Below, one piece after another: positions 34,170-45,030 of a stretch of 52,216 nt of DNA. The position numbers were made by a program, and so were the translations under genes. The stretch's first letter is position 1. Each line of letters opens with the position of its first letter. Under the pieces are notes generated by a model. The model was not told the DNA's origin, did not search any database, and worked only from the letters and a program-made list of their open reading frames with translations. The DNA comes from Lingula anatina (Eukaryota; Brachiopoda; Lingulata; Lingulida; Lingulidae): contig NW_019773718.1 in the NCBI RefSeq assembly GCF_001039355.2, positions 4,718 through 56,933 of the forward strand. The letters are read 5' to 3'.

Positions 34170-34905
34170 CGCAGGTCCATGTGGGGCTTTGCCGGAATCC
34201 CACAGGACTATATAGGAATCCCACAGGACTGCATGGGAATCCAACAGGATTCTATGGGAACCCCACAGGACTGTATAGGAATCCAACAGGACTGTATAGG
34301 AATCCAACAGGATTCTATGGGAACCCCACAGGACTGTAAAGGAATCCAACAGGACTGTATAGGAATCCCACAGGACTGTCTGGGAATCCAACAGGACCGT
34401 ATGGGAATCCAACAGGACTGTATAGGAATCTAACAGGATTCTATGGGAACCCCACAGGACTGTATAGGAATTCCACAGGACTGTATGGGAATTCCACAGG
34501 GATGTATAGGAATCTAACAGGATTCTATGGGAACCCCACAGGACTGTATAGGAATTCCACAGGACTGTATGGGAATTCCACAGGGATGTATAGGAATCTA
34601 ACAGGATTCTATGGGAACCCCCACAGGACTGTATAGGAATCCAACAGGATTCTACGGGAACCCCACAGGACTGTATAGGAATCCAACAGGATTCTACGGG
34701 AACCCCACAGGACTGTATAGGAATCCAACAGGATTCTACGGGAACCCCACAGGACTGTATGGAAATGCCACAGGACTGTATGGAAATGCCACAGGACTGT
34801 ATAGGAATCTAACAGGATTCTATGGGAACCCCACAGGACTGTACGGAATCCAACAGGACTCTATGGGACTCAATAGGAATTCTGTCAGGTATTTGTCCTT
34901 GACAG
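34170..34905. repeat. 22-bp minisatellite
   Basis: About thirty copies of a unit like GGAATCCAACAGGACTGTAT plus AG, with variants CCCACAGGA and TTCTATGGGAACC. The unit F counterpart (about 45060-45160) has only a few copies. Both strands are open over long stretches because the unit lacks stops; this is not evidence of a gene. Confidence 0.9.
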
Positions 34906-35216
34906 GAATACCACAAGATATTGGATATAATTCCCATGGAGTCTTATAGGACGAAATATGGGAAATTTTCGTATTGTTTCCATAACCCCAGCTCTTCTGG
35001 ATAAATTTATCTATGAGTTGAGGTAGTTATTGGTCGTAGACATCGTGCGTTAAAGAATTGCCTTTTGTTAAAAATTTAAAAAGTACAATAATTGGCGTTA
35101 AAGCTAGGGTCAATACGTACTAGGGAATTGTTATATCAATTAAGTGAACAAAATATCTTAATGAAAAAATATCAAAATTTAAAATTTAATCTTAGATCAA
35201 AATGTCCCCATAAAGG

Positions 35217-35217
<1 letters not shown>

Positions 35218-35257
<40 letters not shown>

Positions 35258-35258
35258 C
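35218..35258. repeat. (AAT)n microsatellite
   Basis: TAATAATAAT run just beyond the donor of gene E exon 5. Gene F has a shorter run at the same place (about 45495-45522). Confidence 0.85.
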
Positions 35259-35266
35259 AAACGTAC

Positions 35267-37869
35267 CTGTTATCTCTGTATATTTGATCTCTGGTACCTT
35301 GCCAGTAATAGGTACAAGATCACCTGGACTCATAAAAATAAGAAAAAAAATATTTCATTTTTCTGCAAAGAGCACGATCAAATGAGGTGAATATGCAATA
35401 GTTAGTATCTTTGATATCATTTTGATCTTGAAATTATACATCTGTTTCATTTCTTTAGCTCAAACTCGATGTTTAACGATACTAGGAAAGTGTCAACGAC
35501 GCTGGGAAACGTTATAGATGATTGAATAACTTTCCACGTATATATGTGATTAAAATAATCAAAGCACAGTTCATTTAAATATTGCACAACTCACATATGA
35601 CGCATGTCGAAGTATTGGCCTTCAAAGTCGGTTTTTCTTGTTGCAGATAACGTATTATCTCCAAGTATTTGTCTTCAGGAACATGTCCCTTAAGAGGTCC
35701 GCCTTGAACTTCCTCGTAGCTGACCTTGTGATAAAAATCTTGTAAACTCAATTAAAAACTAATCATAATTTATCTAAATTGACATTTTCCTGGGATCTGT
35801 TGTGGTGGCGTATTATTTTAGCAAGGTACGTTTGAAACTTTAATTTATCCTGTAAATATTATCGTTACTGGGCTTTAAACTACTCTCCGACTACAGGGTG
35901 CTCCAATAGTCTGTTACACATTTGTCGTACGGCAGATATTTTGTATACTATTTTAGAAGTTTTTGATATCTAGTATCGTGTATATATATTCGAAGTTAAT
36001 CCTAGGGCATTTGTACATTTCAAATTAAACACATCATTTCCTACCTCCATCCAGATAGGTTTCTTGTGGTACGGGGTCCAGAACCACATGCGTCTCTCTG
36101 GACAGAACGTAAGTCTCACGCTCTCGGAACTTTGCCCATTTCCCTTCTCAGCTGATGGAAGAAGAAACTAAGGTTATTACAAGCAACGCTTTCTGTTATC
36201 TTAACTTTATATTCAGAAAAGCATTCTTTGATAAGTCGACAATATATTTCCGCACTCAACATGTGTCCTAGTGCGTTTTCAATATTTCGTATCCGTTTTT
36301 GAATGATCACTATTCATCTATTCAATGTGTCATCTCGAATTTCACTGTATTTTACCAATGATGACATTTAAATGGCATTTTCAGCATTCTTTGATAAGTC
36401 GACAATATATTTCCGCACTCAATATGTGTCCTAGTGCGTTTTCAATATTTCGTATCCGTTTTTGAATGATCACTATTTATCTATTCAATGTGTCATCTCG
36501 AATTTCAGTGTATTTTACCAATGATGACATTTAAATGGCATTTTCTATAAATGTTGTCTACCTGAAATAACTGTTTATTCAAAGTTAAAAAACAACGCTT
36601 TTAATATTAAACAAGGTATCAAATTAAATGCATGAAAAAATCATGAATCAAATGGATAATAAAAGCTGATAAGAAATGAAAAATTATTTCAAAAATAACT
36701 TTAAATTTCCCGTTTTAAAATACTTGTACTGCATTGTTTATAATATGCGTTAATTACTTTCATAGGACATTACACTAACTTACCGTCCTTCACATAAAGT
36801 AGCTTCATCAGTTTCACCAATTTTCGCAGTTTATCCTCATTTACAATGTGCATCTTCAGAGACATATCTTTTCCTTTGGTGATATCGGGGGTTAAGAGCA
36901 CTTTTTTCAGACACTTCTCTAATTGTCCATTTTTACTGCTTTCCAATAATTTCTCCAGCGACTCCCAACCAATAACGTTCATATCTATGATGATGCATTT
37001 CTTCTTAACTTGAATATCTTCAGCAATTACGTCTAAGTCATCCCTCATGATAACGCTAATACCATCTGGACTAGCAGATCGCACAATATCGTCTTCTACA
37101 GTATCTTCTTCTCCTGTGTCAGCTACTTGAACCGAAACGCTTAAAGGTATCTCTGTTTAAAGGAAAAAAATTAAAATAAGGAGAGGAATAGTGAAGTCCT
37201 CATATGTCTCATGCGATAGTGTCGCTTATTCAATTAGGTGACTACACAACTGTATATAAGTAGAAACGTATAGCTTCATCATTCTGATTGCTTTGATAAT
37301 AAATTTTGTACCTAATTGACATTTCACTAACGAAGCAATTGAATTTTACTATGAGAGAGAGAGAGATTTTTGTGAAATCATCTTCCTTTTTGAGAAAATA
37401 CGCGCCAATTGAAGATTCAACTAAGTGATATTGATATTTTGAAATACATGTAAATCTAGAAATTGTTTCAGGATTTTAAGCTTTTATATGACTAGATCTT
37501 CTACTTTACAATACCTGGCTTTCGTTCTATGTTCAAAAGGTATGTCGTTTCGGCTACTTCTTGTATTCCTGCGCAATTATTGGAAAAAAATACTTGTCCA
37601 AGCACTTGTCCTTGGTCTAGTTCCCCTTGGCGTCGTTGTCCTTGGTCTAGTTCCCCTTGATGCCGCTGTCCTTGGTCTAGTTCCCCTTGGCGTCGTTGTC
37701 CTTGGTCTAGTTCCCCTTGATGCCGTTGTCCTTGGTCTAGTTCCCCTTGATGCCGTTGTTCTTGGTCCAGATCCCCTTGGCGTCGTTGCCCGTGGTCTAA
37801 TGTTCTGTTATTGCGTGGATCGTTGCCGTTGACCGTAGGAACATTGTTGATGCTTGATCCGCAACCCAT
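35267..37869 (-). CDS. Gene E: MGCGSS-anchored protein with TRADD-N-like domain
   Basis: Five exons read in one frame: 37869-37515, 37152-36784, 36151-36045, 35724-35595 and 35323-35267, all GT-AG, 339 codons plus one base; the terminal exon is unsettled. MGCGSSIN gives Gly2 for myristoylation, Ser6, and Cys3 for palmitoylation. Residues 21-90 are six repeats of about ten residues (QRRQGELDQG type). Exon 2 (residues 119-241) begins acidic (EEDTVEDD) and then holds a domain I assign to the TRADD-N-like group: VKKKCIIIDMNV strand, GWESLEKLL helix, NGQLEKCLKKVLLTPDI, and a final KLRKLVKLMKLL helix. TRADD-N domains link receptors to TRAF and NF-kappaB or cell-death signalling. Exon 3 is aromatic (LTFCPERRMWFWTPYH); exon 4 carries KYLEIIRYLQQEKP. 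An out-of-frame ATG 19 bases upstream of the start may limit translation. Confidence 0.68.
36226..36540. repeat. Tandem 156-bp duplication in intron 2 of gene E
   Basis: CATTCTTTGATAAGTCGACA through ATTTAAATGGCATTTTC occurs twice. Gene F has the same pair (about 46801-46958 and 46965-47100) with the second copy partly deleted, so the duplication is older than the E/F split. The first copy is open on the minus strand for about 50 codons in both genes but leaves no room for a usable intron before exon 3. Confidence 0.75.
37600..37800 (-). repeat. 30-bp coding minisatellite in gene E exon 1
   Basis: CAAGGGGAACTAGACCAAGG followed by ACAACGRCRY recurs about six times and encodes QRRQGELDQG or QRHQGELDQG. 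Its length is a multiple of three, so copy number can change without a frameshift. Confidence 0.9.
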
Positions 37870-38452
37870 GGGCAATGAAAATGAGCATGCTTTTTAAAAA
37901 GAGAAAATAACTCTGTGAATGATGGCAGATTCTCGACAAACTATTTAAAAATTCAAAATGAAGTTAAAATACGGGCAAGCTGTGGTGGAAACTAGCCGAT
38001 GAAATAATTTCCGTAGGATACTGAATACAGATAATATCATGCTAAATTGGTGGTTTTGGTTTTGAGTCTTCTAGGTTACAATTTTACACTGCCGTATAGT
38101 ATGCTTACAAGAATAGATTTTCTCTTTTCAAGTGGAAAAATATAATGAAATGAAGAATAGACTAATAAAATTACAATCTTATTTATATTACAAGAAGCAC
38201 TTTAACTTCTGACATTTTTACAATCTCACTCCAATATAACGTTAGAGATGTCAATAACTCTGACAAAATTAATACAAACTAACAGTATTTGCCTGGACTG
38301 CGGTCTCTTTAATACGCTATGTAAGGTATTGGACAAAAATAAAAATAAATTCAACTCACTATAAAGAAGAAAGCTTGGAAAGAAGCCAACTGTGAGGCCC
38401 AGACAAGCGCCAACTTTTTTAGGCTGTCAATATAGGCCTACTAGTAAATGTA

Positions 38453-38453
<1 letters not shown>

Positions 38454-38508
<55 letters not shown>
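38454..38508. repeat. (TA)n microsatellite
   Basis: An uninterrupted TATATA run of about 54 bp in the gene E upstream intron. A poly-G run at 38562-38571 and another at 38729-38745 follow, typical of low-quality or slippage-prone sequence. Confidence 0.9.
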
Positions 38509-38511
<3 letters not shown>

Positions 38512-39155
38512 CGTATAATAGCGCCCATAGAAGGGGCGAATCCAAGATTATTTGACGGAGGGGGGGGGGGCTAGGAATGACAGACCTCGGATACGAAGCC
38601 GACCCTCGGCCCCTTAGAGTGTTTTGGGGGGCAAACGGTGCCATATGGAACGGTTAAGAACTATTAATCAGCTTGTCAAAATTCTTATTTCATGAGGGGA
38701 ATATTAGTGTAATTTTTTCAGAAACCGAAGGGGGGGGGGGGGGGGTCAGGACAAATTTCATTGTGACTAACAATTTTGACATAAAGACGGCCTAAATACA
38801 TATGAAAACTAAACTAAATGATCTAACACCTAGATGATGGTTCATAATAAGTTCAAAAAGACAAGAATTCAATAAGAATTTAATAAACTAAGAATTCAAT
38901 GCTTTTTTGGAAGTCAGTTAGCGTTATATGGTGGATCTTTCTTTCTTTTTTTCCCAACAACTTTTCGAGTTCATTTCAAACTGTTATGGAGTTAACATCC
39001 TCTTCCCTCCATCAGTATTGAATATCCTGAAGGCAGGACTATATTTTGGCAGTGATAAGGATGTGTCTCTAGATGCATGTGACTTCGTCCCTCATCCTTT
39101 GTGTCTTTTCCTTACTACTATCTTTGGTTGTCTTCAAGTAGTAATCAAATTCCTC

Positions 39156-39329
39156 CTAAGAAGTAAAGGGTCCACCCTTTTCCTTTGTCTTGTCAAGGAC
39201 ATTTAACTTCCTGTTTTCAATGCGTAAGTTACGCGCTTCTTTGTTTGATATTTCTATTGCTAGAAGCTCTGCTCGATCCTGCTTCCATTTTAGTTTGATC
39301 TCGTCCATAACTTTAACTACATGGCCCAT
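39156..39329 (-). CDS. Orphan 57-codon coiled-coil reading frame
   Basis: ATG 39329 to TAG 39156 encodes MGHVVKVMDEIKLKWKQ, then a charged stretch with EISNKEARNLRIENRKLNVL that looks like a coiled coil. It lies in a segment (about 38640-39360) present in unit E and absent from F, so it arrived by insertion. The heptad-rich, lysine/glutamate-rich C-terminal piece resembles ends of transposon-encoded DNA-binding accessory proteins, but the match is not firm. I do not assign a function. Confidence 0.3.
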   Translation of the reverse strand: MGHVVKVMDEIKLKWKQDRAELLAIEISNKEARNLRIENRKLNVLDKTKEKGGPFTS

Positions 39330-40507
39330 TTTTAATTAAAAAGTAATCAAAAAAAGGAGGAAAAACGAAAAGATGCAGCTGCAATGTGGATTTATCGAAG
39401 AATGTTACGCATTTCGTGGTGGGAAAGAAGAACGAACGACAGTGTTCTTGAGGAACTCGGACATAAGCATGAATTATTGAACAAGATCAAGGAAAGGAAA
39501 CTTAAAAATTGCAGAAGATTACTCTGTGAATAATGGAAGATTCACGGCAAACTATTTAAAAATTCAAAACCAAATTTAAATATAAATGAATAATAAATAC
39601 TATTAAGCATTACGGGCAAGCTGTGGTGGAAATAAAAAAATCCTAAATACTAGCCGATGTAATAAGCCTGAAATAATTTCCATAGAATACTGTTGCAGAA
39701 TAAAGATAATATCATTTTAAATAAATGGTTTTGAGCACTTATTCTTTTTGTCTTATAGTTTACATTTTGACACTGCTGTATTTCGCTTACAAGAATAGTT
39801 TTTCTCTTTTCTAGTGGTTGGAGTGGAAAAATAACCATAAACATAATAAAATGAAAAACAGACTAACAAAAATACAATCTTTTGTACGCTACAAGCACTT
39901 TTACTTCTGACCTTCTTTTACAATTTCACGTCAATCTAAAGTTTGGGCTATTGAAAAATGAGAAAGACTGGCGACATTAATACGACCTTACAATATTTGA
40001 GCTGGTAAAGTACATGCACAGTCTATTTAATACACACAAAGGTAGTGGAGAAAAAGTAAAAATAAATTCAACTCAATACAAAGAAAAAGCTTGGACAGAA
40101 AACCAGCATAAACTCCTTTTGAAAAAACCTAAGAAGCATAATATGTGCTAACAATATTTACCTGGGCTGGGTAAAGTACCTTTAAACACAATCATTTTTA
40201 TAACCAATAAGGTATTAGACAAAAATAATAAATTCAACCACATACAAAGGAAACAGCTTGGACAGAAGCCAATTGGGAGGCTCGGACACGCGCCAACTTT
40301 TTTAGGCTGTCAATATAAATGTAAACCTACCACAACCAGCATAAACACAGGGATATGCTATATGAATAATACGCGCTGTTAATTTTTTTAGTACCTGGGC
40401 TGGTTAAAGTATCTATAAACGCAGTCACTTTCATACACAATAAGGTATTGGAGAAAAAAAATAAATTCAACCACATTCGAAGGAAATGGTTTGGACAAAA
40501 GCCAACT

Positions 40508-40612
40508 GTGAAGATTCTTTCGGTTTACGGTTGATCACGCACCTGTAGGCGTAATTTTTCTTTACCCTGGCAACTGTTGTACGTACGCGGTGGATATTAC
40601 TTCAGCAAACAG
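40508..40612 (-). promoter_or_regulatory. Conserved intronic block, unit E (inverted)
   Basis: Read on the minus strand: GCTGAAGTAATATCCACCGC, GTACGTACAACAG, CCAGGGTAAAGAAAAATTAC and CAACCGTAAACCGAAAG. It matches the blocks of A, B and D in order but has lost the ATGCGCAT palindrome. Confidence 0.45.
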
Positions 40613-41127
40613 CGATAAACACGCAGATCTAAATCCCAGCTTCTTTTCTTCTTTAAATGATTATCTTTATAAAATTCTATCAAGCACGGATTTTATTACG
40701 TTGGAAAAATTAAGCAAACGCTTTTTAAAATATATTTTTGCGTTTTTCTTAAATCAGCTGTCATTGAGTTCAAGCTAATTATAGAAACATAAACTGTAAT
40801 TGCTGTATTTGATCCTTTATGATAAATAGTTTACCTCTGTAATGAACGGCTGCATACATTTGTCTCATAATTATATGTAAAATGTAACGGTGTATACTGT
40901 ATATTTTGTATTTTTCAGTTTAATACACAATAAGATATAACGATAAAAAATGCAGTCCTTCCCGGCGTAATGCTTACTGATTGCTGATAATGTAAAATTG
41001 TTGTACGGAAGAACGACAAACTTTTACTTTTAATTTGTTTCCTGAAGCATATTTAAGCCATTATTTTATCTCCTTGCATTCGATGCAGTAGAAATTTTCG
41101 CGAAAACTCTGATACGTTGACACTTAC

Positions 41128-41205
41128 CTTAGACTACCTCCTGCATATGCGGTCACTGGAGAGCTGCCAAAGACTTTAAATCAGTGCTTCGACGCTTATG
41201 TTTTC
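41128..41205 (-). other. Non-coding first exon, gene E
   Basis: On the minus strand, AAAGTCTTTGGCAGCTCTCC and then CAGGAGGTAGTCTAAG end at donor GTAAGTGTCAAC. Homologous to the first exons of A-D. Confidence 0.55.
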
Positions 41206-42007
41206 GCTGCAAGAACAAAGGCGTTGCTGTATGTACAATTAACTATAGATCTTTTCACTCCCTGTATCCACGCGCTTATGCTTTATTATCCAATGCCAGC
41301 CAATGATGTCAGAGCAGAATAATAATGTTTCGCAAAGACTTTTATTCCGTGGGCACTATATCAACTTAAGAGTAATTTCACGATTTTGCTGACTACATTT
41401 ATAAATTTTAGTTGTACTTTTTTGAAGTTCTTGAAATGTATCCTAGAATACACATTTCAACGACCTTCATATCTCTTTTCTAATAATAAGAATTTTGGCA
41501 TTACTAGTGTAACATGCAACTAGGGGAAACAAAACCAACATTATCAGATGCAAAAGTGTATCCAATGTTGGGTTTATGTAAATTAGCGTATGTGTCAGTA
41601 ATTTACCGACCTTACATTGTGACGAACAAGACCCAGAGTGTACTCAAGAGCTTTCTGTTTCACCCTCCACAAACAAAGAAAGCCCTGCTTTTCAATGGAT
41701 TATTTTCATCTAGGGGCTTGTCAATATACTTAGGTCCTACCGTATTATATATCTTTTCGGTCGAATTCATTAGCTTCATACTGGGGTATATCTTTCAGAA
41801 TCTAAAAATCGAACTTGTTTATTCATGTAAGTCTGCTGAATAGGTCCGATCATTATGACCGGGTGATTTAGATATTTGATTTATTTTGACAAATAACTTT
41901 TAAAAATAAAGGTAATGCTCCTGGCTTGTTGAGGTGGTACGTGTATAAGGAGGCTTCCAAGGCCGTAAGCCGGAGTTGAGAAAAGTGTTTGGAATCGCAT
42001 GACATTT

Positions 42008-42200
42008 TTACGGTGAGTGAGTGGGTCAGTCAAGGAGCAGTTGGTAGCGTGTTTGGCTGCAAAGAATACCAAGCCATCAGCAAACCATGGTAATGCCAAG
42101 TCACGAGTTCAAATGCCAGGTGACGCATATCAGATCACCACAACAACGAGCTGGCCCGATAACGAATGCAGGCTCTCGTGTGTCCAAGCAAATTACTTTT
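42008..42200 (+). mobile_element. tRNA-derived SINE-like sequence
   Basis: AGCAGTTGGTAGCGTGTTTG resembles a tRNA D-arm and pol III box A, and 45-50 bp later GAGTTCAAATGCC resembles box B. The segment interrupts the unit E right end, which in unit F runs on without it. It does not fold as a whole tRNA. Boundaries are approximate. Confidence 0.5.
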
Positions 42201-42369
42201 TACATAAATAGCCGGTATAGTTTAGAATTAGTGATCGATTTTGACAACAACTTATTGCTCATCATTATCAAAAAGTCTCCGTCGTCAATTATATTTCTTT
42301 TTAAAGTCTTTAAAATGATACTTAGGCGGGAATGGCCATTGATCTCTATCCCTATACTATAACTACAAA

Positions 42370-42550
42370 AAGTAAAGCAGGTATAGTTATAGTTACCTGT
42401 GCATCGAAAATTACAAAGACGAATGACTTTTTGTGGCTTTAATTCCCTCATTTACAATAACGCTCTTCTGGCAATTTAATCTTACCACCGTGCAATGCTA
42501 CACTTGAATTTTCTTCCGCTTCTACTACGTAGGGCCTTTGGCAAATAATA
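42370..42550 (+). repeat. Remnant of an A-D type 3' flank
   Basis: GCAGGTATAGTTATAGTTAC, CATCGAAAATTACAAAGACG and CTACTACGTAGGGCC match the plus-strand 3' flanks at about 16062, 21950 and 32240. The match resumes after the transposon at 43978 with CGAATTCGTATTTTTTCTTT and GACTCAAACT. A fifth plus-oriented unit seems to have been reduced to this scrap. Confidence 0.7.
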
Positions 42551-43977
42551 CACTGTAAAAACAGTGTTTAGCTCTGAGACACATTTCTAAGCGCCTGTTT
42601 TGTCTCACTTTTTCCACGCGTTTAGCACCTAAGCACGTTTAGCCTATTAACATGTTACACGCTTTGACGTGCTTGACGCCTAATAAATGTAGGGTGTATT
42701 TGTTTACCTTTAGGGTTGTAACGCTTTCAACTGTTTCAGTCACTCTCTCTCACACACACGCGCGCGCGCGCGAAGTCACGGTCACCTTTAACTGCTATAG
42801 CTATCTCTATCTCTATCTATAACAGGGTACCGTGAACTGTCAACATAGTTGATTCACACCATCATCTTCACAGCGGGACCTATTCATCCCTGTGTTAGCT
42901 GACCTTGCGAGGAAGATAATTGGAATATATTTCTGAAAAACAAGTTAGGAAAATTCACTAGTTTACTAAAGACACGAAACAACTATCACTTTTACTTTAA
43001 AACATTTTTTTCATATTTTGATAAAATGCGTTAAGGTATTGATGTTCATTTATTTTTTCCGGAAGTAATGAACAATAGAACATCAGGATGACGGTGGGGT
43101 ATTCATTATAATGGTTTATTTAAGCTTTCATCACTTGCTGGTTATATTGATAACGATAGTTCGAATATTTTTCAAATCGCACCGCTCTAGTCGCCGACTA
43201 ACCCAAGCCCATTTTGGAATTAACCGCTAACTGTAGTTCGTACAGCATAAGACGTGTTTTGGTGATTAATAAAAAAGTTTTCAAAACATTAAATAATGTT
43301 TTCCAGAATGTTATAAAACGCTTATAAAACTGCAAGGGCATCATTTTGCATGGAGTTAAAAACACCCATAACGTTACCATGACGTTATTCTATACCATCA
43401 CCATCATGTAACCGGCTGATAACGTCGTGAAAACGTTATTTGTTATTTGGATTATTACTTAATAGGCCTATTTTAAATAATCACACGTTACTGCAAGGAA
43501 GGACACAACGCGTTCGAGCAGGCTGCTTCTCGCCTCCAACAGCCCCATATGTTTATAAGGGGAAGTGTTAAGCAAAATTGTTGAATCTTGTAATAAACTT
43601 GTTATGGGATCGTATATATGGGATTGTGAAGCATTTTTTTCAGTGACGAGCTTGAAAAGCTAAACATGTTGTTTAGCAGCTCCACGCGTTAAGGAATTCC
43701 ACACCTATAGCAGCTCCATATGTTTAACAGCCTCACGCGCTTAGCAGGGGAAGTGCTTAGCCAATGTGCTTAGCCTGTGATAGACTTGTTATAGAATCAT
43801 ATGCCGGTGAAGCTAAACACATAGCTAAACGTGTAACAATGCCAACGTGTCTAGCTTTTTCTTCTGTGAAACGTTTGAAAAGCTATACGCGTTTAGCATT
43901 TACACAGATTTCTAAATGCGTATAGGTGCCTAACGTGTGTTGTATGTATTTAAATGCTAAACACTGTTTTTACAGTG
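42551..43977. mobile_element. 1427-bp non-autonomous element, CACTGTAAAAACAGTG ends
   Basis: A 22-bp perfect inverted terminus begins CACTGTAAAAACAGTG and goes on TTTAGC; the first 16 bases are themselves a hairpin. TA flanks both sides (42549-42550 and 43978-43979) and units A and B have the empty site AATAATACGAATTCG. The interior repeats words such as ACGCGTTTAGC, GTGCTTAGCC and AGCTAAACACAT in both orientations. No transposase is visible. Confidence 0.85.
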
Positions 43978-44084
43978 TACGAATTCGTATTTTTTCTTTT
44001 ATCGATTCAAGTTGCAATTTTGGATTTAAGACTCAAACTTGACTCAAACTCAGGCAGCAAGTCTCCACCCAATGCCGTTTCACC

Positions 44085-44300
44085 CCTAAATTTTATTTCT
44101 ATAATGATTTAGTTTTTTGATATTTGATTATTGATTGATTATTGATCCGGATCACCACCAAAAACTAATCATCTGTTCCTTGGCCCACTTCTGATAGTTT
44201 CTGAAAATTTCATCAAAATCGGTCCGTAACTTAGTTTTTTATTTTTGATAATTGATTATTGATTGATTATTGATCAAAGGTCACTACCAAAAACTAATCA
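44085..44300. repeat. Dispersed repeat, two diverged tandem copies
   Basis: GATTATTGATTGATTATTGA with TCACCACCAAAAACTAATCA occurs twice, and TTTCTGAAAATTTCATCAAA with ATCGGTCCGTAACTTA lies between. The wording resembles tails of non-LTR retrotransposons common in invertebrate genomes. Confidence 0.45.
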
Positions 44301-44357
44301 CTTATAAACACTTATTAGCGAATGTTCAATGAATTCCGGCGACTCTTCCATATCATC

Positions 44358-44475
44358 TCAATCATTTTCACCCTGGTCACCGCTAGAGGCATCCGGAGGG
44401 TCTCGTGGTGAGCCATAACCTGAATCTCTTGAAACCCTCAGCTTATCTTTTCTATTCAAGGGGACACTCATGTTT
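44358..44475 (-). CDS. Candidate C-terminal exon of gene F with DSGYGS motif
   Basis: Same frame as in gene E, from ATG 44471 to TGA 44358, with RDSGYGSPRDP retained and two amino-acid changes (L to P, G to S). The same phase problem applies as in E. Confidence 0.4.
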
Positions 44476-44911
44476 CTGAAACATTCAAGTTGTTCACTGA
44501 ATTTCCTATTTCTTTCGCGTTAAAACAGTAAAACTCAATGTTAAAGCCATACACTTTATAAAATGAGTCATAGATAAAAAATGATTTCTACAATGTTAAT
44601 ATCAATACGTTTATCACGTTCAGCTATACATTTATTAATGTTATGAACTAATAACAGCTTTAAAGCAACCAATTAACTTGTTTGTATTCTGCTTTTGTTC
44701 AGGGCAAATTATTGTTTGCATAGTTTGGAACAATTTAAATAGATAGCAACTGATGGTATGAGTTTCATATTTCGCAATAAATACGTTGTAAACAATTCAA
44801 AGAAATATAATGAATTCATATTCCTACCAAAACAGCGGTTATCGCAACTATTTTATTTATATACATGTACGTACTGGTCATCTTCCACTTCTTGTGTCCC
44901 GCTTGCCCCAC

Positions 44912-45030
44912 CTTCCATACCAGTTGTCCTGTTTTTGGTTCCCGCGCTTGGGGGACTGACTGTAATGAAATGTTTGGTGTACTATGCAAAGCTTCTTTTA
45001 CAAAAATTTCCTTTAGGGTACTATAGGACT
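44912..45030 (-). CDS. Candidate exon near the 3' end of gene F
   Basis: Counterpart of 34038-34156; 39 open codons with LKEIFVKEALHSTPNISLQS and GQLVWK. Weak acceptor, unresolved joining. Confidence 0.25.

Larger units (their letters stand above)
37880..40500. repeat. Partially triplicated upstream region in unit E
   Basis: The segment with GACAAACTATTTAAAAATTC, ACGGGCAAGCTGTGGTGGAA and AGAAGCCAACTGTGAGGC (37930-38400) returns at about 39540-40290, and its last part again at about 40385-40520. Unit F has it once before its own assembly-linked duplication. Confidence 0.65.

Noticed and set aside
34179-34949. Long open frames on both strands with PTGLYRN-like or DSYTVL-like repeats
   Set aside because: They are read-through of a 22-bp minisatellite without stop codons; frames are open on both strands and copy number is not conserved in unit F.
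36116-36310. 64-codon minus-strand frame covering intron 2 and exon 3 of gene E (and 46695-46889 in F)
   Set aside because: It crosses a good acceptor and reads exon 3 in the wrong frame; using its own donor would leave an intron of about 29 bp.
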